Part shown: in pieces, positions 15,769 through 23,442 of the stretch
Layout of the letters: each line of letters begins with the position of its first letter
How positions within the stretch are numbered: the stretch's first letter is position 1
Source of the DNA: a virus
DNA: 23,442 nt
Strand: one strand, 5' to 3'
IMG/VR virus record: IMGVR_UViG_3300050821_008627
Coordinates: 1 to 23,442 of that record
The notes under the pieces: model-generated
Database searches by the model: none
What the model saw: only the letters and a program-made list of their open reading frames with translations
What the model was told of the DNA's origin: nothing
Position numbers and translations under genes: made by a program

Positions 15769-17025
15769 TACGAGATGTTTGCCGGCAAGCCGGCTTTGCC
15801 GACATCATCCCAGAAAGACCCGGCCCCGCCCTTGTGCTGATTGCGGCTTCGGTGGCGATGGTAGCGCACCTGGCCGGGATCCGGCTGGTAGCCGTCCGCC
15901 GGGCCGATCGTCAGCTCGGTATGCCGCCCGGCCGCTTCGTTCAGGCCGTAGATCACGCCTGCGATCAGCACTTCCATGTCGAGCGACAGGAACGGAATGC
16001 GCGCCGCGACCAGTTGGTTGAGTCGCCACAGCGAGCCGTCGGATTGCCGCAAGCCCGGCACGATCACCCGCGCCTGCGTGCCACGCGCTGCGTTGTATTT
16101 CGCCTGCCACACCGCCCGCAGTTGCGCGCCCGGCTCGTCGAGGGCGGTTTCCGCCATGATCACATGCGGCCGATAGCGCGGCACCCCGGGATCGGTCGCA
16201 CTGCCCTCGACCTCGGTCATGACCGGCACCTGGGCGTCGGCTTGGACGGGATCGCCTTCCTCGGGCGGTTCGCCGTCGGTTTCCTCGCCGTCGTCAACCG
16301 ACGCGGCGCCAACCGAACCCGACCCAACGCCCTCCCAGGACGATGCGGCCGGGGAGGTGACGCCATGCACCGTCTGCTGTGCCTTGACTTTGTAGAGCGA
16401 GAAGCGCCGCGCGCCGGAGAACACCGCCGAGGCCCATTTCACGTTGCCACCTGGTCCCTGCAACAGCGCATCGGTGGCGCGGTGCGTGCCAGCGCGGGTC
16501 AACACCAGCCGGCCCTGTTCGTCATCTGTGGCAAGGACGGAACGGAGGCGACATAAACGCTCGAGGAAGGCGAAGCCGGTTTCGTGGCGTTCGATCGTCG
16601 CGTCTGGGAACGGCTCGCCGACGTCGGTTTCCACCACGACATCGATGCCGAACAGGCTGGCGATCGAACGGGGCGATGGCGTCGAGTTTGTAGCCGGCGA
16701 ACTGCCCGCCGGTGATGTCGGGCGTGCAGTCGATCAGGTCCTCGGTCTTCGAACGGCCGGTGATGCGGACCGAATGACGGTCGGCCTCGACCTCAGGCAG
16801 ATAGTTGTCGATGTAACCGGTCAGCACGACGTCGCTGCCGATGGAGACCGTGCAAGGCATGAACGGCGCGAGCGGGGAATCCGATGCGGCGCCGAGGAAG
16901 CGTTCGGATACCGCCATGCTGAAGTCGGTGCACATGCGGTCGATCTCGCGGGTGACGCGGATTTCCTCCCATCGCTCGAAGCGCTTGCCGTTGATGGTGA
17001 GGGTGAAGGTTTCCGGGGCGGTCAT
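15768..17025 (-). CDS. baseplate hub protein (Mu gpP / gp44 family), one frameshift
   Basis: The N-terminus 'TLTINGKRFERWEEIRVTRE', 'CTVSIGSDVVLTGYIDNYLP', 'ADRHSVRITGRSKTEDLIDC' is diagnostic of Mu gpP, the hub that holds the spike. An extra C in the CCCC (G on the + strand, 16670-16673) breaks the frame; the restored protein (about 418 aa) continues 'SIASLFGIDVVVETDVGEPF', 'ERHETGFAFLERLCRLRSVL', 'GRLVLTRAGTHRATDALLQG' and 'ARIPFLSLDMEVLIAGVIY'. An acidic linker 'EETDGEPPEEGDPVQ' separates two domains. Start and stop are coupled to the GcrA-like and the 101-aa genes. Confidence 0.82.
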
Positions 17026-17237
17026 TTCATCGCCCCTCGCCGATCCGTCGGCGGTCCGCGCTTAATCGGCGAACCGCGCGTCGGCAGATCGAGCCGGCGG
17101 CGTTTGCCGACCACGGCGTTGACGGAAACGCCCAAGTCCCGAGCGATGGTCGAAGCCGTGTTGCGCCGCCGATCAGCCCACAAGACGCGGAGCCGTTCGA
17201 CCCGCTCCGCAGGCCATTCATCGCGCGGACGCCACAT
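17022..17237 (-). CDS. GcrA-family DNA-binding protein, N-terminal domain only
   Basis: A 71-aa protein whose first 55 residues follow the GcrA helix-turn-helix pattern: a Trp, 'ERVERLRVLW', 'ASTIARDLGVSVNAVVGK' and 'RRRLDLPTRGSPIK', matching the GcrA 'W-ERV-LLKKLW...IA-LG-TRNAVIGK-HRLGL' motif. GcrA in alphaproteobacteria works with sigma70 at CcrM-methylated GAnTC sites to control the cell cycle. The sigma-interaction domain of full-length GcrA (about 170 aa) is absent, and the tail is basic. It lies between gpN and gpP in the late operon; the stop overlaps the gpP ATG. A structural role is unlikely; a host-regulation or late-gene role is inference. Confidence 0.72.
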   Translation of the reverse strand: MWRPRDEWPAERVERLRVLWADRRRNTASTIARDLGVSVNAVVGKRRRLDLPTRGSPIKRGPPTDRRGAMK

Positions 17238-17244
17238 AGTTCGC

Positions 17245-18431
17245 CTATGCCGTCAGCGCCTGGCCGGACAGCGGCATGAACAGCGGGTGCGGCGCATCGT
17301 TGAGCGCGACAAGCTGCGTCGCGCGGGTCGCATCCTGACACAGACGATAAGCCAGCGACTACGCCGCCGGCGGCGACGGGCGCGCGTAGGTCGCGAGCTG
17401 CGGCAGTTGCTGCGCCCTCAGCGTCAGGTCCTGCGACGATATCGAGGCCAGCGCCTGCCACGCCGCGAACAGCGCATCCTGCCCCGCTGCTGCTGCTGCC
17501 GCCATGGCGCGCGCATCGATCAGCGCCAAGAGTTGGTCGCGTGCAGTCGCCGCCGCGTCCGCGCTGGTCCAATCGGTGCCGGCGTAGACCTCGGCCACCG
17601 CCGCGACGGCCGCGCCGCGCACCAGGTCAACCGTCGCCTGGGCATTCGCCGCCTGTAGCGCGAGCGTCGGCGTTCCGCCGGTGTTGGCGGCGAGGATGTC
17701 GTCACCCCATGTCGCCAGTCCGGCCAACCCGCCGGACGGATCGCCTTGCACCGACACCGTGCCGTCGGTGATCGCCTCGGCGTAGGCGCCGTGACGCCGA
17801 CGATCGCGCCGGCCGTAGCGGCGGAGTCTGTCGGCATGCCAACAATGCCGGGCAGCAGCGATGACAGGCTGTATTCCGACGCCAGTGGCAACGCGGTCAG
17901 CGAACCGACCAGGTTGGAGAGTGCGCCGACGAATGACGACAGTAACGCCGCCGGCACGCCGATCAGGGCGATGCCGATGGTGAAGGCTAATTGCACCTCG
18001 GAGACGACACCTTCAACCTGTTTCAGCACCGAAAGCGCGGTGTTGATGAACGATGACGGCCCCGGCTGCTCGCCGGCCTCGACAAAGGTCAGGTCGAAGT
18101 TGGCGATCTGACCGTTGTCCTTGTCTTCGCAGACCTCGTAATCGCAGCAGCGGACGCGCAACGGGCCGAGATAGGGATGAACCAGCGTGCCAACCTGATC
18201 CTGATCCTCGCATGCTGCGATCAGGGCATCGCGGTTGACTTCCCAGAGCGGGCCGATGACGTGGCCTTGCAGGCGGTATTGGCGGATTTTCCGCCCGAGG
18301 TCTTCGGTGAACGGATCGTCGCGAGTCGGAAACTCACGGATGGCGACACGGCGCCCGCCGCGCAGAGTGTAGTTGCCGAAACGGAAGGTGATGCCGCGCC
18401 AGATGACCGGCAGGGCGATGAAGCCGAGCAT
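17245..18431 (-). CDS. DNA circulation protein (Mu gpN), one frameshift and one in-frame TAG
   Basis: The N-terminus 'IALPVIWRGITFRFGNYTLR' and 'RKIRQYRLQGHVIGPLWE' matches the gpN family, a tail-hub/ring protein that follows the tape measure in Mu. A base is missing near 17791 (repair gives 'GVTGAYAEAITDGTVSVQ'), after which the frame runs through 'LALQAANAQATVDLVRGA' and 'QLPQLATYARPSPPA'. There a TAG (17359-17361) interrupts, yet the same frame continues with the family-like end 'SLAYRLCQDATRATQLVAL' to a TAG at 17245-17247. Total about 395 aa if the internal TAG is sense. Its ATG overlaps the tape-measure stop by ATGA. Confidence 0.76.
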
Positions 18432-20129
18432 CAGGCGAAGCCGAGTCGCTCGAAGCCGAAAGCATAGCCGACTTCCGCTTGCGGCACGCGCACCTGGCCG
18501 GTGCTGGTCGTCTCACCCGCATGCCGGGTGGCGCGTTGTCGAAGCGCACATTCACTTCCACAGCGCCTTGCGGACTTGGCGCCCCTGGCGCCGCGCTGGG
18601 CGTGTAGAGGTTCGGGAAGATTTGCAACGGGCCGATGCCGCCTGATCGGGTTCCGGGTAACGGCGCAAGCTGGGGCGCCAGACCCCAGGGCAAGGCGCCC
18701 GGCGGACCACCGCCGGTGACCTGGCCGGGCGCGGGCGACGTGCCCGACGGCGACGGTGCTCCGCCGGAGAACAGCCCTTTCAACCGCTCCCACGGTTCAC
18801 GATACTCCGGATGCTCGCGGCGATATTGTTGCTTCCGCTTCGCGTTTTCCTCGATCTGCTTTTCTTGCGATTCACTGTCGCCGGTGACCTGACCCGCCGG
18901 CCCGGTCAGCAACAGCGCCGCCAAAGGCCCGCCGATCCGCATCAGGAACACCATCCAGGCCGGCACTTGGATTGCGTTCATCGCCACGCCTAGGTTGATC
19001 ACGTTGGCCGTGAGGCCGAGCACCCCGGCCGCCGCTAGCCGATGGCGCCGATCAAAGGCCCGAAGGTGATCGCTCCGACGGCCAGCAATGCAACCTTGAG
19101 CGGACCGATCCACTGTATCCATTCCCATGTCTTATCAGCGTAGTATTTGAAGTTCTCTTTCATTTCCTCCCAAGCATCGCTTTTGAAGTATTCGACCATC
19201 TGCTTTATAAAAGCAGTGATGTCGTCTGAAATCCACTTGCCATTGATCGCGACCCAATCGCGGAACTGGTCGATGACCGGATTTAGCACCGGAGCGAGTT
19301 CTGCGCCGAGCATGTTGGTGAACCCGCCGACGGCCGTTTCGAGGCCAATCCAGGACCGACGGAACTTCGTCAGGTTCTGATCGTCAACCTCGGTGAATTT
19401 GTAACCGAGGCGGCCAAGCTCGGCGACCCAGGCGCGCAGCTGCGCCGGCGTCTCCCGCAACATCGGTTTCATCATCTGGCCAGCCTTGCCGAACAGGAGG
19501 ACGGCCATGGCCGATTGCAGCGTTGTGCTGGCCGTGTGCTGATAGGCGTCTGCGATCTTCGGCAGGATATCCATCGCGTTGCCGGACTTCAGTTCGGCAA
19601 GCGAGATATGCATGTGCTGGAACAGATCGAGCGCGCTTTTGTTTTTGCCGCGCGCCGCATCGCCCATCACCCGGTTGAGCTTGGTCATGCCGGTTTGTGC
19701 AGCCTCGACATTGGTGCCCGTCATTTTCGCAACGAAGTTGAAGCGACCAAGCAACTGCGGCGTCGTGTCCAGTACTTCCGCCATGTGCAGCATTTCCTCG
19801 CGCGCCTCGGCCACGTGCTTGACCAGGCCGAACAGGCCGGCGAGCGTTGTGCCAGTGCCGAGCGCCGCGAGAGGCGGCATCAGCGACGTGAGACCGGACC
19901 ACAGACCGCCGAGATGGCCGCGCAAGGTGGCAAAATACCCGCCAAGCCCCGCCACGTCGCGCCGCATGCGACCGAACACGCCGGCCGGGGCGAGGGCAAG
20001 GCGCTGCGTCGCGATCTGCGCCCGCATCGCCGCACCCGACATGCCTTCAATGCCGCGCCTGATCGTCGCCAGAACCGGCGATGAGCGGTCGAGTGTGGTA
20101 ACGACCGCCTGAAACACTGGATTCGCCAT
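18431..20129 (-). CDS. tail tape measure protein (two frameshifts)
   Basis: The restored protein is about 566 aa, short for a Mu-type tape measure, suggesting a tail of roughly 80-90 nm by the usual residue-to-length rule. The N-terminal segment 'MANPVFQAVVTTLDRSSPVL' and helical stretches with 'TMLHMAEVLD'-like and 'MAVLLFGKAGQMM' segments are typical, as is the membrane-type stretch near residues 345-420 ('KVALLAVGAITFGPLIGAI', 'GVLGLTANVINLGVAM'). A missing C near 19037 turns GGCCTA into GGCTAG (false stop), and a missing G near 18514 occurs just after 'NAPPGMRV'. After both repairs it ends 'YAFGFERLGFA' overlapping the gpN ATG. Confidence 0.82.
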
Positions 20130-20133
20130 GTTG

Positions 20134-20334
20134 CTATGACCCGGGCCTGATCGTTTTGCGGATGCGATCGGCGTGCTGGAGGTAGAGCAGCAATTCCGGC
20201 ACTGTCAGGCTCATGATGTGCTCTACGTTGCCCCAGAAGACGCCGGCATCGAAATAGGCTGCGAGGATTGATTCGCCGTCGAAGGTGCGGCCGTCTCCGT
20301 CATGCCCAAAAAACCTTGAATAACGCGTCAGCAA
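20134..20334 (-). CDS. second frame of the tail assembly chaperone (frameshift extension or coupled gene)
   Basis: A 66-codon frame opened from TTG 20334 ('LLTRYSRFFGHDGDGRTFDG', 'FDAGVFWGNVEHIMSL', 'LLYLQHADRIRKTIRPG'). It is in the -1 frame relative to the upstream chaperone and overlaps its last seven bases. In dsDNA tailed phages, such an open frame between chaperone and tape measure is the T extension of a G/GT pair. A start at TTG would be an alternative to frameshifting. Its stop lies just before the tape-measure ATG. Confidence 0.6.
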   Translation of the reverse strand: MLTRYSRFFGHDGDGRTFDGESILAAYFDAGVFWGNVEHIMSLTVPELLLYLQHADRIRKTIRPGS

Positions 20335-20597
20335 GCAAACCAGTCGACGGCGGCCAACTGATCGACACTGGACAACGGCACACCAGCAAGTTCCGAGATC
20401 ATCGATGATACCGCCGCTGAATCCACAATGCCTTCCTCACCGCGGCTGATGCGGTATGGCGTGCCGCAGATGGGCAAATCCTTGCCGGTGAGTGGGCGGA
20501 GCGTCAGTTCGGATAGGTCGCGGCCGTGTGCCTTGATAGGCGTCGAGAGAGTGACGGGAACCGGCTGCGGGCGATGCGTTGCGCCGTTGCCACTCAT
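20328..20597 (-). CDS. tail assembly chaperone (gp41-like, G protein of a G/GT pair)
   Basis: An 89-aa protein ('VPVTLSTPIKAHGRDLSELT', 'RPLTGKDLPICGTPYRISRG', 'ISELAGVPLSSVDQLAAVDW') of the phage tail-assembly chaperone E/41/14 family; the LTLRPLTGxD segment is the best signature. It is expected to bind the tape-measure protein while the tail tube grows. The stop TGA (20328-20330) lies in the sequence TGGTTTGCTTGCTGA, near which a -1 slip would continue into the downstream frame. The ATG overlaps the restored tube stop by ATGA. Confidence 0.75.
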   Translation of the reverse strand: MSGNGATHRPQPVPVTLSTPIKAHGRDLSELTLRPLTGKDLPICGTPYRISRGEEGIVDSAAVSSMISELAGVPLSSVDQLAAVDWFAC

Positions 20598-20967
20598 GAC
20601 GCGAGTTCTTCATAGGCGGTCAGCGCCTCGAATTTGACGCTGATCTGGCCCTCGCCAGTGTCCAGTTGGGCGAGGCCGGAATACCATGCCTGCTGATAGT
20701 TGTAGGTCTTGCCGTTGTCGAGTTCGACCGTGACGGTTTCATGACCATCGCGGCCATGTCTTGCAGAGACAAGGTGCCTTCATCAGAAATATTTGCTTCT
20801 ACTGTGGGGGTGACCGGCATTTTCTTGCGGCCATGCACGCCGTCTTGACCGGACACGCCCTCATACTGGAAATTGTTAGGCTGCAACTTGAAGTCGCCAC
20901 GCACGCGAAGCTGTCGGCCGCCGGCCCAGAAATAGGCCACGCCGCCGACGGTGGGGATAGCTGGCAT
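20594..20967 (-). CDS. tail tube protein (Mu gpM), one frameshift
   Basis: The N-terminus 'IPTVGGVAYFWAGGRQLRVR', 'GDFKLQPNNFQYEGVSGQDG', 'VHGRKKMPVTPTVEANISDE' and 'TLSLQDMAAM' is typical of Mu tube protein gpM. A missing G in the pair at 20745-20746 (C on the + strand) then leads into the wrong frame; the right one continues 'HETVTVELDNGKTYNYQQAW', 'SGLAQLDTGEGQISVKFEAL' and 'TAYEELAS'. The restored 124-aa protein ends in an ATGA overlap with the chaperone. AAGGAG precedes the ATG. It forms the inner tube of the contractile tail. Confidence 0.85.
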
Positions 20968-20980
20968 CGGTTGAAACTCC

Positions 20981-21208
20981 TTACAGGATCAATCGGAGCG
21001 GGATCGCGGCAACCTCGGGCGATGGCGGCACGCATTCCTGAAGCTCCGCCTCGAAGGCACGCAACGCATCGGCGTCATGGGTCTGCGGGCTGATCCGCGT
21101 GATGTAGCAAGCCACCTTCACACCCGTGACGGTCTCGCCTTCCCACACTCGAGCCGGCACGCCGTTCAGCGTGACAAGGTGATCCGTGCTGGTGATCGTC
21201 ATCCGCAT
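20981..21208 (-). CDS. small phage protein of unknown function, 75 aa
   Basis: A complete 75-aa protein: 'MRMTITSTDHLVTLNGVPAR', 'VWEGETVTGVKVACYITRIS', 'DADALRAFEAELQECVPPSP'. It looks like a small beta-rich domain with a C-terminal helix. GGGA is found upstream of ATG 21208; an alternative ATG is at 21202. It lies between the sheath block and the tube, where Mu has no equivalent. I have the impression that such proteins recur in alphaproteobacterial Mu-like phages but cannot name one. Confidence 0.55.
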   Translation of the reverse strand: MRMTITSTDHLVTLNGVPARVWEGETVTGVKVACYITRISPQTHDADALRAFEAELQECVPPSPEVAAIPLRLIL

Positions 21209-21221
21209 GCGGGTGATTCCC

Positions 21222-21434
21222 TTACCAGGTCGTTTCGGCGGTATTGCGTGCGTATCGATGTACGCCGAGCGTCAGCCTGCATTCCATCATTTCCACAGGG
21301 TCCGGCACGTGCTCGCACAGCCATGCGCACGATGCGCAGAACCCGTGCGCCGACGGGTCGATGATGTCGAACGCAACGACATGGACCCCGCAGCCCTCGC
21401 AATCGAATTCGCACATAGCACCGTCCTCTGTCAT
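21222..21434 (-). CDS. Cys-rich microprotein, probable zinc ribbon, 70 aa
   Basis: From the ATG at 21434 (ATGA overlap with the preceding gene) the protein reads 'MTEDGAMCEFDCEGCGVHVV', 'DIIDPSAHGFCASCAWLCEH'. Cysteines C8, C12, C15, C33, C36, C40 and C52 include two CxxC pairs 17 residues apart (C12/C15 and C33/C36), the spacing of a zinc ribbon, plus a third motif near C40. A hydrophobic 'HVVAFDIIDP' lies between. No enzymatic motif is seen. It may bind zinc and act as a virion or regulatory protein; the function is unknown. Confidence 0.6.
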   Translation of the reverse strand: MTEDGAMCEFDCEGCGVHVVAFDIIDPSAHGFCASCAWLCEHVPDPVEMMECRLTLGVHRYARNTAETTW

Positions 21435-21640
21435 TGCGCACCCATTCCCCACCAGCGTTGCTGGCAGGGTTCGCGGAACTCCGCGCACCAGCCTGAGTCA
21501 TTCCAGAGAATTAGCGGTATCGAGTCCTCCGGCAGGGGCGCTTCGCAATAGGAACAGCGATCGGTGCGCGCCTGGTCCGGCCCGCCCCAGCCAACCGCTG
21601 TCCAATCGAAGTTGGGCAGAGGCCGTATGGTTGCTGGCAT
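21431..21640 (-). CDS. Cys-rich microprotein after the sheath, 69 aa
   Basis: ATG 21640 overlaps the sheath stop (ATGA). The 69-residue protein has 'TAVGWGGPDQARTDRCSYCE' with a CxxC (C29, C32), and 'WCAEFREPCQQRWWGMG' (C52, C59), which could complete a four-Cys zinc site. Trp residues are unusually frequent. The next gene, also Cys-rich, overlaps its stop. A small zinc-finger-like fold is likely; the function is unknown. Confidence 0.55.
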   Translation of the reverse strand: MPATIRPLPNFDWTAVGWGGPDQARTDRCSYCEAPLPEDSIPLILWNDSGWCAEFREPCQQRWWGMGAQ

Positions 21641-23160
21641 CACGCCGCGAGCGTCGCGGGTGCTGCGGCGCTGGCGTTCGCCTCGACCGAGAGCAGGCGG
21701 AGCTGATTGAGCAGTGCGACAATGCGCAACCCGCCGACAAGATAGGGTGCCCATAGGACATCGAGGTGGCTCGGATCGGTGGCGTTGCGTTCGACCACGG
21801 TTGCCGCTGCCATCGCGTCGGCATCCTCGACCAGACCGTCATATTCCATCTGCCGGTACTGGGCGATGATCTCCGCTCGGAAGATCGACGGCGTAACAAC
21901 CGGCTGGCCCGGGCCGAACCGCGTGCCGTCATCGGCGAGTTTGGCACGAGGGAATTTCTGCGTTGTCGCCGATCTCAGGCGGCGGGTGACCTCCGCCAAC
22001 GTCGCGAGCGTTTCATAGCCGAGATACGACTGATCGGCGACGCCGTAGCGGTTGAGCTGGTAGGTGGTGACGCAGCGCAGAATGGACACGCTGCTGTCCT
22101 GGCCAACCGCAGGAAGCGCGATGCCGTTCGATAGCAGAGCTTGCTGATTGTCCCACGCGAACAAGGCAGGTTCGGGCGGCGCAAGAACGCCGGCAATCGG
22201 GATGGTCTGCAATGGCCGCGCTGGGTCCGCCTTGATCGGAGGCGCGCACGCACCCGCGAAGGCCGCAGCCCAGACATAATCCGGCATCGGGCTGCCATAG
22301 GTGCCGAGGACAGAAAGATGCGGATCGTTCAGCGTGTTGCCGAACGTCAGCAGGTTCGCTGCGGTGTCCTGCTTCGCAGTGAAGACGTGGCCGTATTTAG
22401 CGATCTTGTAGGACCACCGTCCGGTCTGATCGTTCATCATCGCCGTGGTCTGCGCGAGTTCCGCCGGCGCGGTCCATGGCGACACGATGAAATCGAACTC
22501 CATCGCGCCGATCGCCGCAGCGACGCCGGACAGATCGGGATCGCCCGCCCCGCCGGCCATCGCCGTGATCGTGCAGGTGAGCCCGGGCGGCATGACCTCG
22601 CCGCCTCGCGGGCCGTAGTAGGCCATGGAAATCGGGATCGTATTGCCGAGCGATCCCTTGTTCAGTGCGGTCAGTGTGAGGGTGGCGGAGCTGCCGACGG
22701 GATTGACTGGAAGGCTGGGCGTGGTCTGCATTGTGGCGAGAACCTTTGCCGTCGCCGCCGTCGCGGTATCACCGGCCGCAATGGCGGTGGCGACGGACAC
22801 ACCGCCGACGCGCAACGGGATGACGCCTGGCGCGGTCGCACTGCCCGCAAAGGTGATACTGCCCGCCGCCGCACTGGACGCGGCGGCGTCGGCGAAGGGT
22901 GGTGTCCACAACTCGGTAGTCGGATCGTTGGCGCGGAATGCGCCGACCTCGGCCGCGAGCTGCGAGGCGGCGCCGAACTCCGACGCCGCGACCGCCGGCG
23001 AGGCGATCCACACCGGCATCGTCTGGCCGGCGCCGATCGCCTGGCCAAGGATCAGCGCCCGCTGGTTCGGCTGATTCGCGCCGGCCTGCGAGTTGTCGAA
23101 CTCCGCATAGAACAGCGGGATCTTCAGGCCCGGCGGAATGGTTGCGAACGAAATGGACAT
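21640..23160 (-). CDS. contractile tail sheath protein (Mu gpL)
   Basis: An intact 506-aa protein, the length of Mu sheath proteins. The start 'MSISFATIPPGLKIPLFYAE' followed by 'DNSQAGANQPNQRALILGQ' is diagnostic. Further features are 'FGAASQLAAEVGAFRANDPT', 'FDFIVSPWTAPAEL', 'YKIAKYGHVFTAKQDTA', 'LLSNGIALPAVGQDSSVSIL' and the C-terminal 'RCVTTYQLNRYGVADQSYLG' core. It polymerises around the tube and contracts at infection. GGGAG sits seven bases upstream of the ATG. The clean frame over 1.5 kb is a useful control against the indels elsewhere. Confidence 0.92.
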   Translation of the reverse strand: MSISFATIPPGLKIPLFYAEFDNSQAGANQPNQRALILGQAIGAGQTMPVWIASPAVAASEFGAASQLAAEVGAFRANDPTTELWTPPFADAAASSAAAGSITFAGSATAPGVIPLRVGGVSVATAIAAGDTATAATAKVLATMQTTPSLPVNPVGSSATLTLTALNKGSLGNTIPISMAYYGPRGGEVMPPGLTCTITAMAGGAGDPDLSGVAAAIGAMEFDFIVSPWTAPAELAQTTAMMNDQTGRWSYKIAKYGHVFTAKQDTAANLLTFGNTLNDPHLSVLGTYGSPMPDYVWAAAFAGACAPPIKADPARPLQTIPIAGVLAPPEPALFAWDNQQALLSNGIALPAVGQDSSVSILRCVTTYQLNRYGVADQSYLGYETLATLAEVTRRLRSATTQKFPRAKLADDGTRFGPGQPVVTPSIFRAEIIAQYRQMEYDGLVEDADAMAAATVVERNATDPSHLDVLWAPYLVGGLRIVALLNQLRLLSVEANASAAAPATLAA

Positions 23161-23169
23161 AATAGCTCC

Positions 23170-23408
23170 CTACGGAATAGCGAGACTGACTTCCGGCTCG
23201 ATTGGCGTGGGCTGGTCTGCCGGCGGCTTGGCCTTGGCGTTCGGCTGCACCTGCATGACGATCCGTTGCAGATCGTCGGGGAGCGCCGGCGGATATTCGT
23301 CGCGATAGGTGATGGTCAGGGAAACGAGGCCCTTGCCGATGTACACCCTGACTCTTTGAGAACCCGAATCCGCCTCTTGCGACTCAGTTTCGCCGCGATT
23401 CTAGTCAT
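23170..23408 (-). CDS. small pre-sheath protein, about 79 aa (one frameshift)
   Basis: Two frames join here. From ATG 23408, 'MTRIAAKLSRKRRIRVLKES' runs to a premature end; the next frame from about 23346 reads 'VYIGKGLVSLTITYRDEYPP', 'ALPDDLQRIVMQVQPNAKAK' to TAG 23170-23172. Adding one G to the GGG near 23347 unites them into one protein of about 79 aa with a very basic N-terminus. A shorter version could start at GTG 23346. It lies where Mu-like phages carry a small protein (DUF2635 position), but the sequence does not match that family as I remember it. Confidence 0.45.
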
Positions 23409-23442
23409 TGCATGATCCGCGCCGGCTTCCTTGACCCTGAAA
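23405..23442 (-). CDS. 3' end of an upstream phage gene (partial)
   Basis: The last codons of a frame enter from the right edge ('SGSRKPARIMQ' and stop TGA 23405-23407), and the stop overlaps the next ATG by ATGA, matching the coupling pattern of this operon. The upstream gene would be the Mu gp37-type joining protein by position, but too little is visible to support that. Confidence 0.35.
   Translation of the reverse strand, partial: SGSRKPARIMQ

Noticed and set aside
15699-16556. 285-codon plus-strand frame opposite gpP
   Set aside because: Antisense shadow of a well-recognised hub protein, with no start-site signal and composition biased to Arg and His.
1-23442. TAG reassigned as a sense codon throughout the element
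   Set aside because: TAG ends several genes exactly at coupled junctions (4882, 11611, 17245, 23170), so general reassignment does not fit.
1-23442. tRNA or rRNA genes
   Set aside because: No cloverleaf-type sequence, conserved tRNA boxes or rRNA-like stretches were noticed; a dedicated search was not possible.

Overview
The window looks like the late half of a Mu-like (transposable, contractile-tailed) prophage in a high-GC alphaproteobacterium, next to a damaged host island carrying restriction-modification genes. The alphaproteobacterial call rests on GC-rich codon use and on a GcrA-family protein, a family typical of that class; Acetobacteraceae or a relative is my guess, not shown. On the + strand (1-3313) lie a tyrosine-integrase 3' remnant, a possibly leaderless 93-aa conserved gene, a Vsr mismatch endonuclease whose C-terminal part is unrecognisable, an intact HNH restriction endonuclease, the broken remains of a C5-cytosine methyltransferase, and a small membrane protein.

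From 23442 down to 3350 everything is on the - strand and reads as one long late operon, in Mu order: end of a joining-region gene, small pre-sheath gene, tail sheath, two tiny Cys-rich proteins, a small unknown, tail tube, overlapping tail-assembly chaperone pair, tape measure, gpN (DNA circulation), a GcrA-like regulator, gpP hub, a small unknown, gp45 spike, two small unknowns, gp46, gp47 and gp48. A fibre module follows: a glycine-rich fibre, a DUF4376-like protein, two adaptor-like proteins, a collagen/FN3 fibre, and a LamG plus SGNH-esterase fibre. A lysis cassette closes the operon: i-spanin-like, o-spanin-like lipoprotein, LLH-type holin, an unknown lipoprotein, and a lytic transglycosylase-type lysin.

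Neighbouring genes mostly overlap by ATGA or TAATG, so the operon is probably translationally coupled. About twenty single-base frameshifts, mostly in short homopolymers, and two in-frame TAG codons interrupt many genes. In nearly all phage genes the restored frame ends exactly in the start of the next gene. I therefore read most frameshifts as consensus errors or very recent mutations, not long decay. Entries with a noted shift give the full restored gene span.

The most interesting candidates are the stand-alone GcrA DNA-binding domain inside the tail operon, the Cys-rich N-terminus on a gp48-type protein, the pair of micro zinc-binding-like proteins behind the sheath, the modular fibre array, and the restriction enzyme with no intact methyltransferase.
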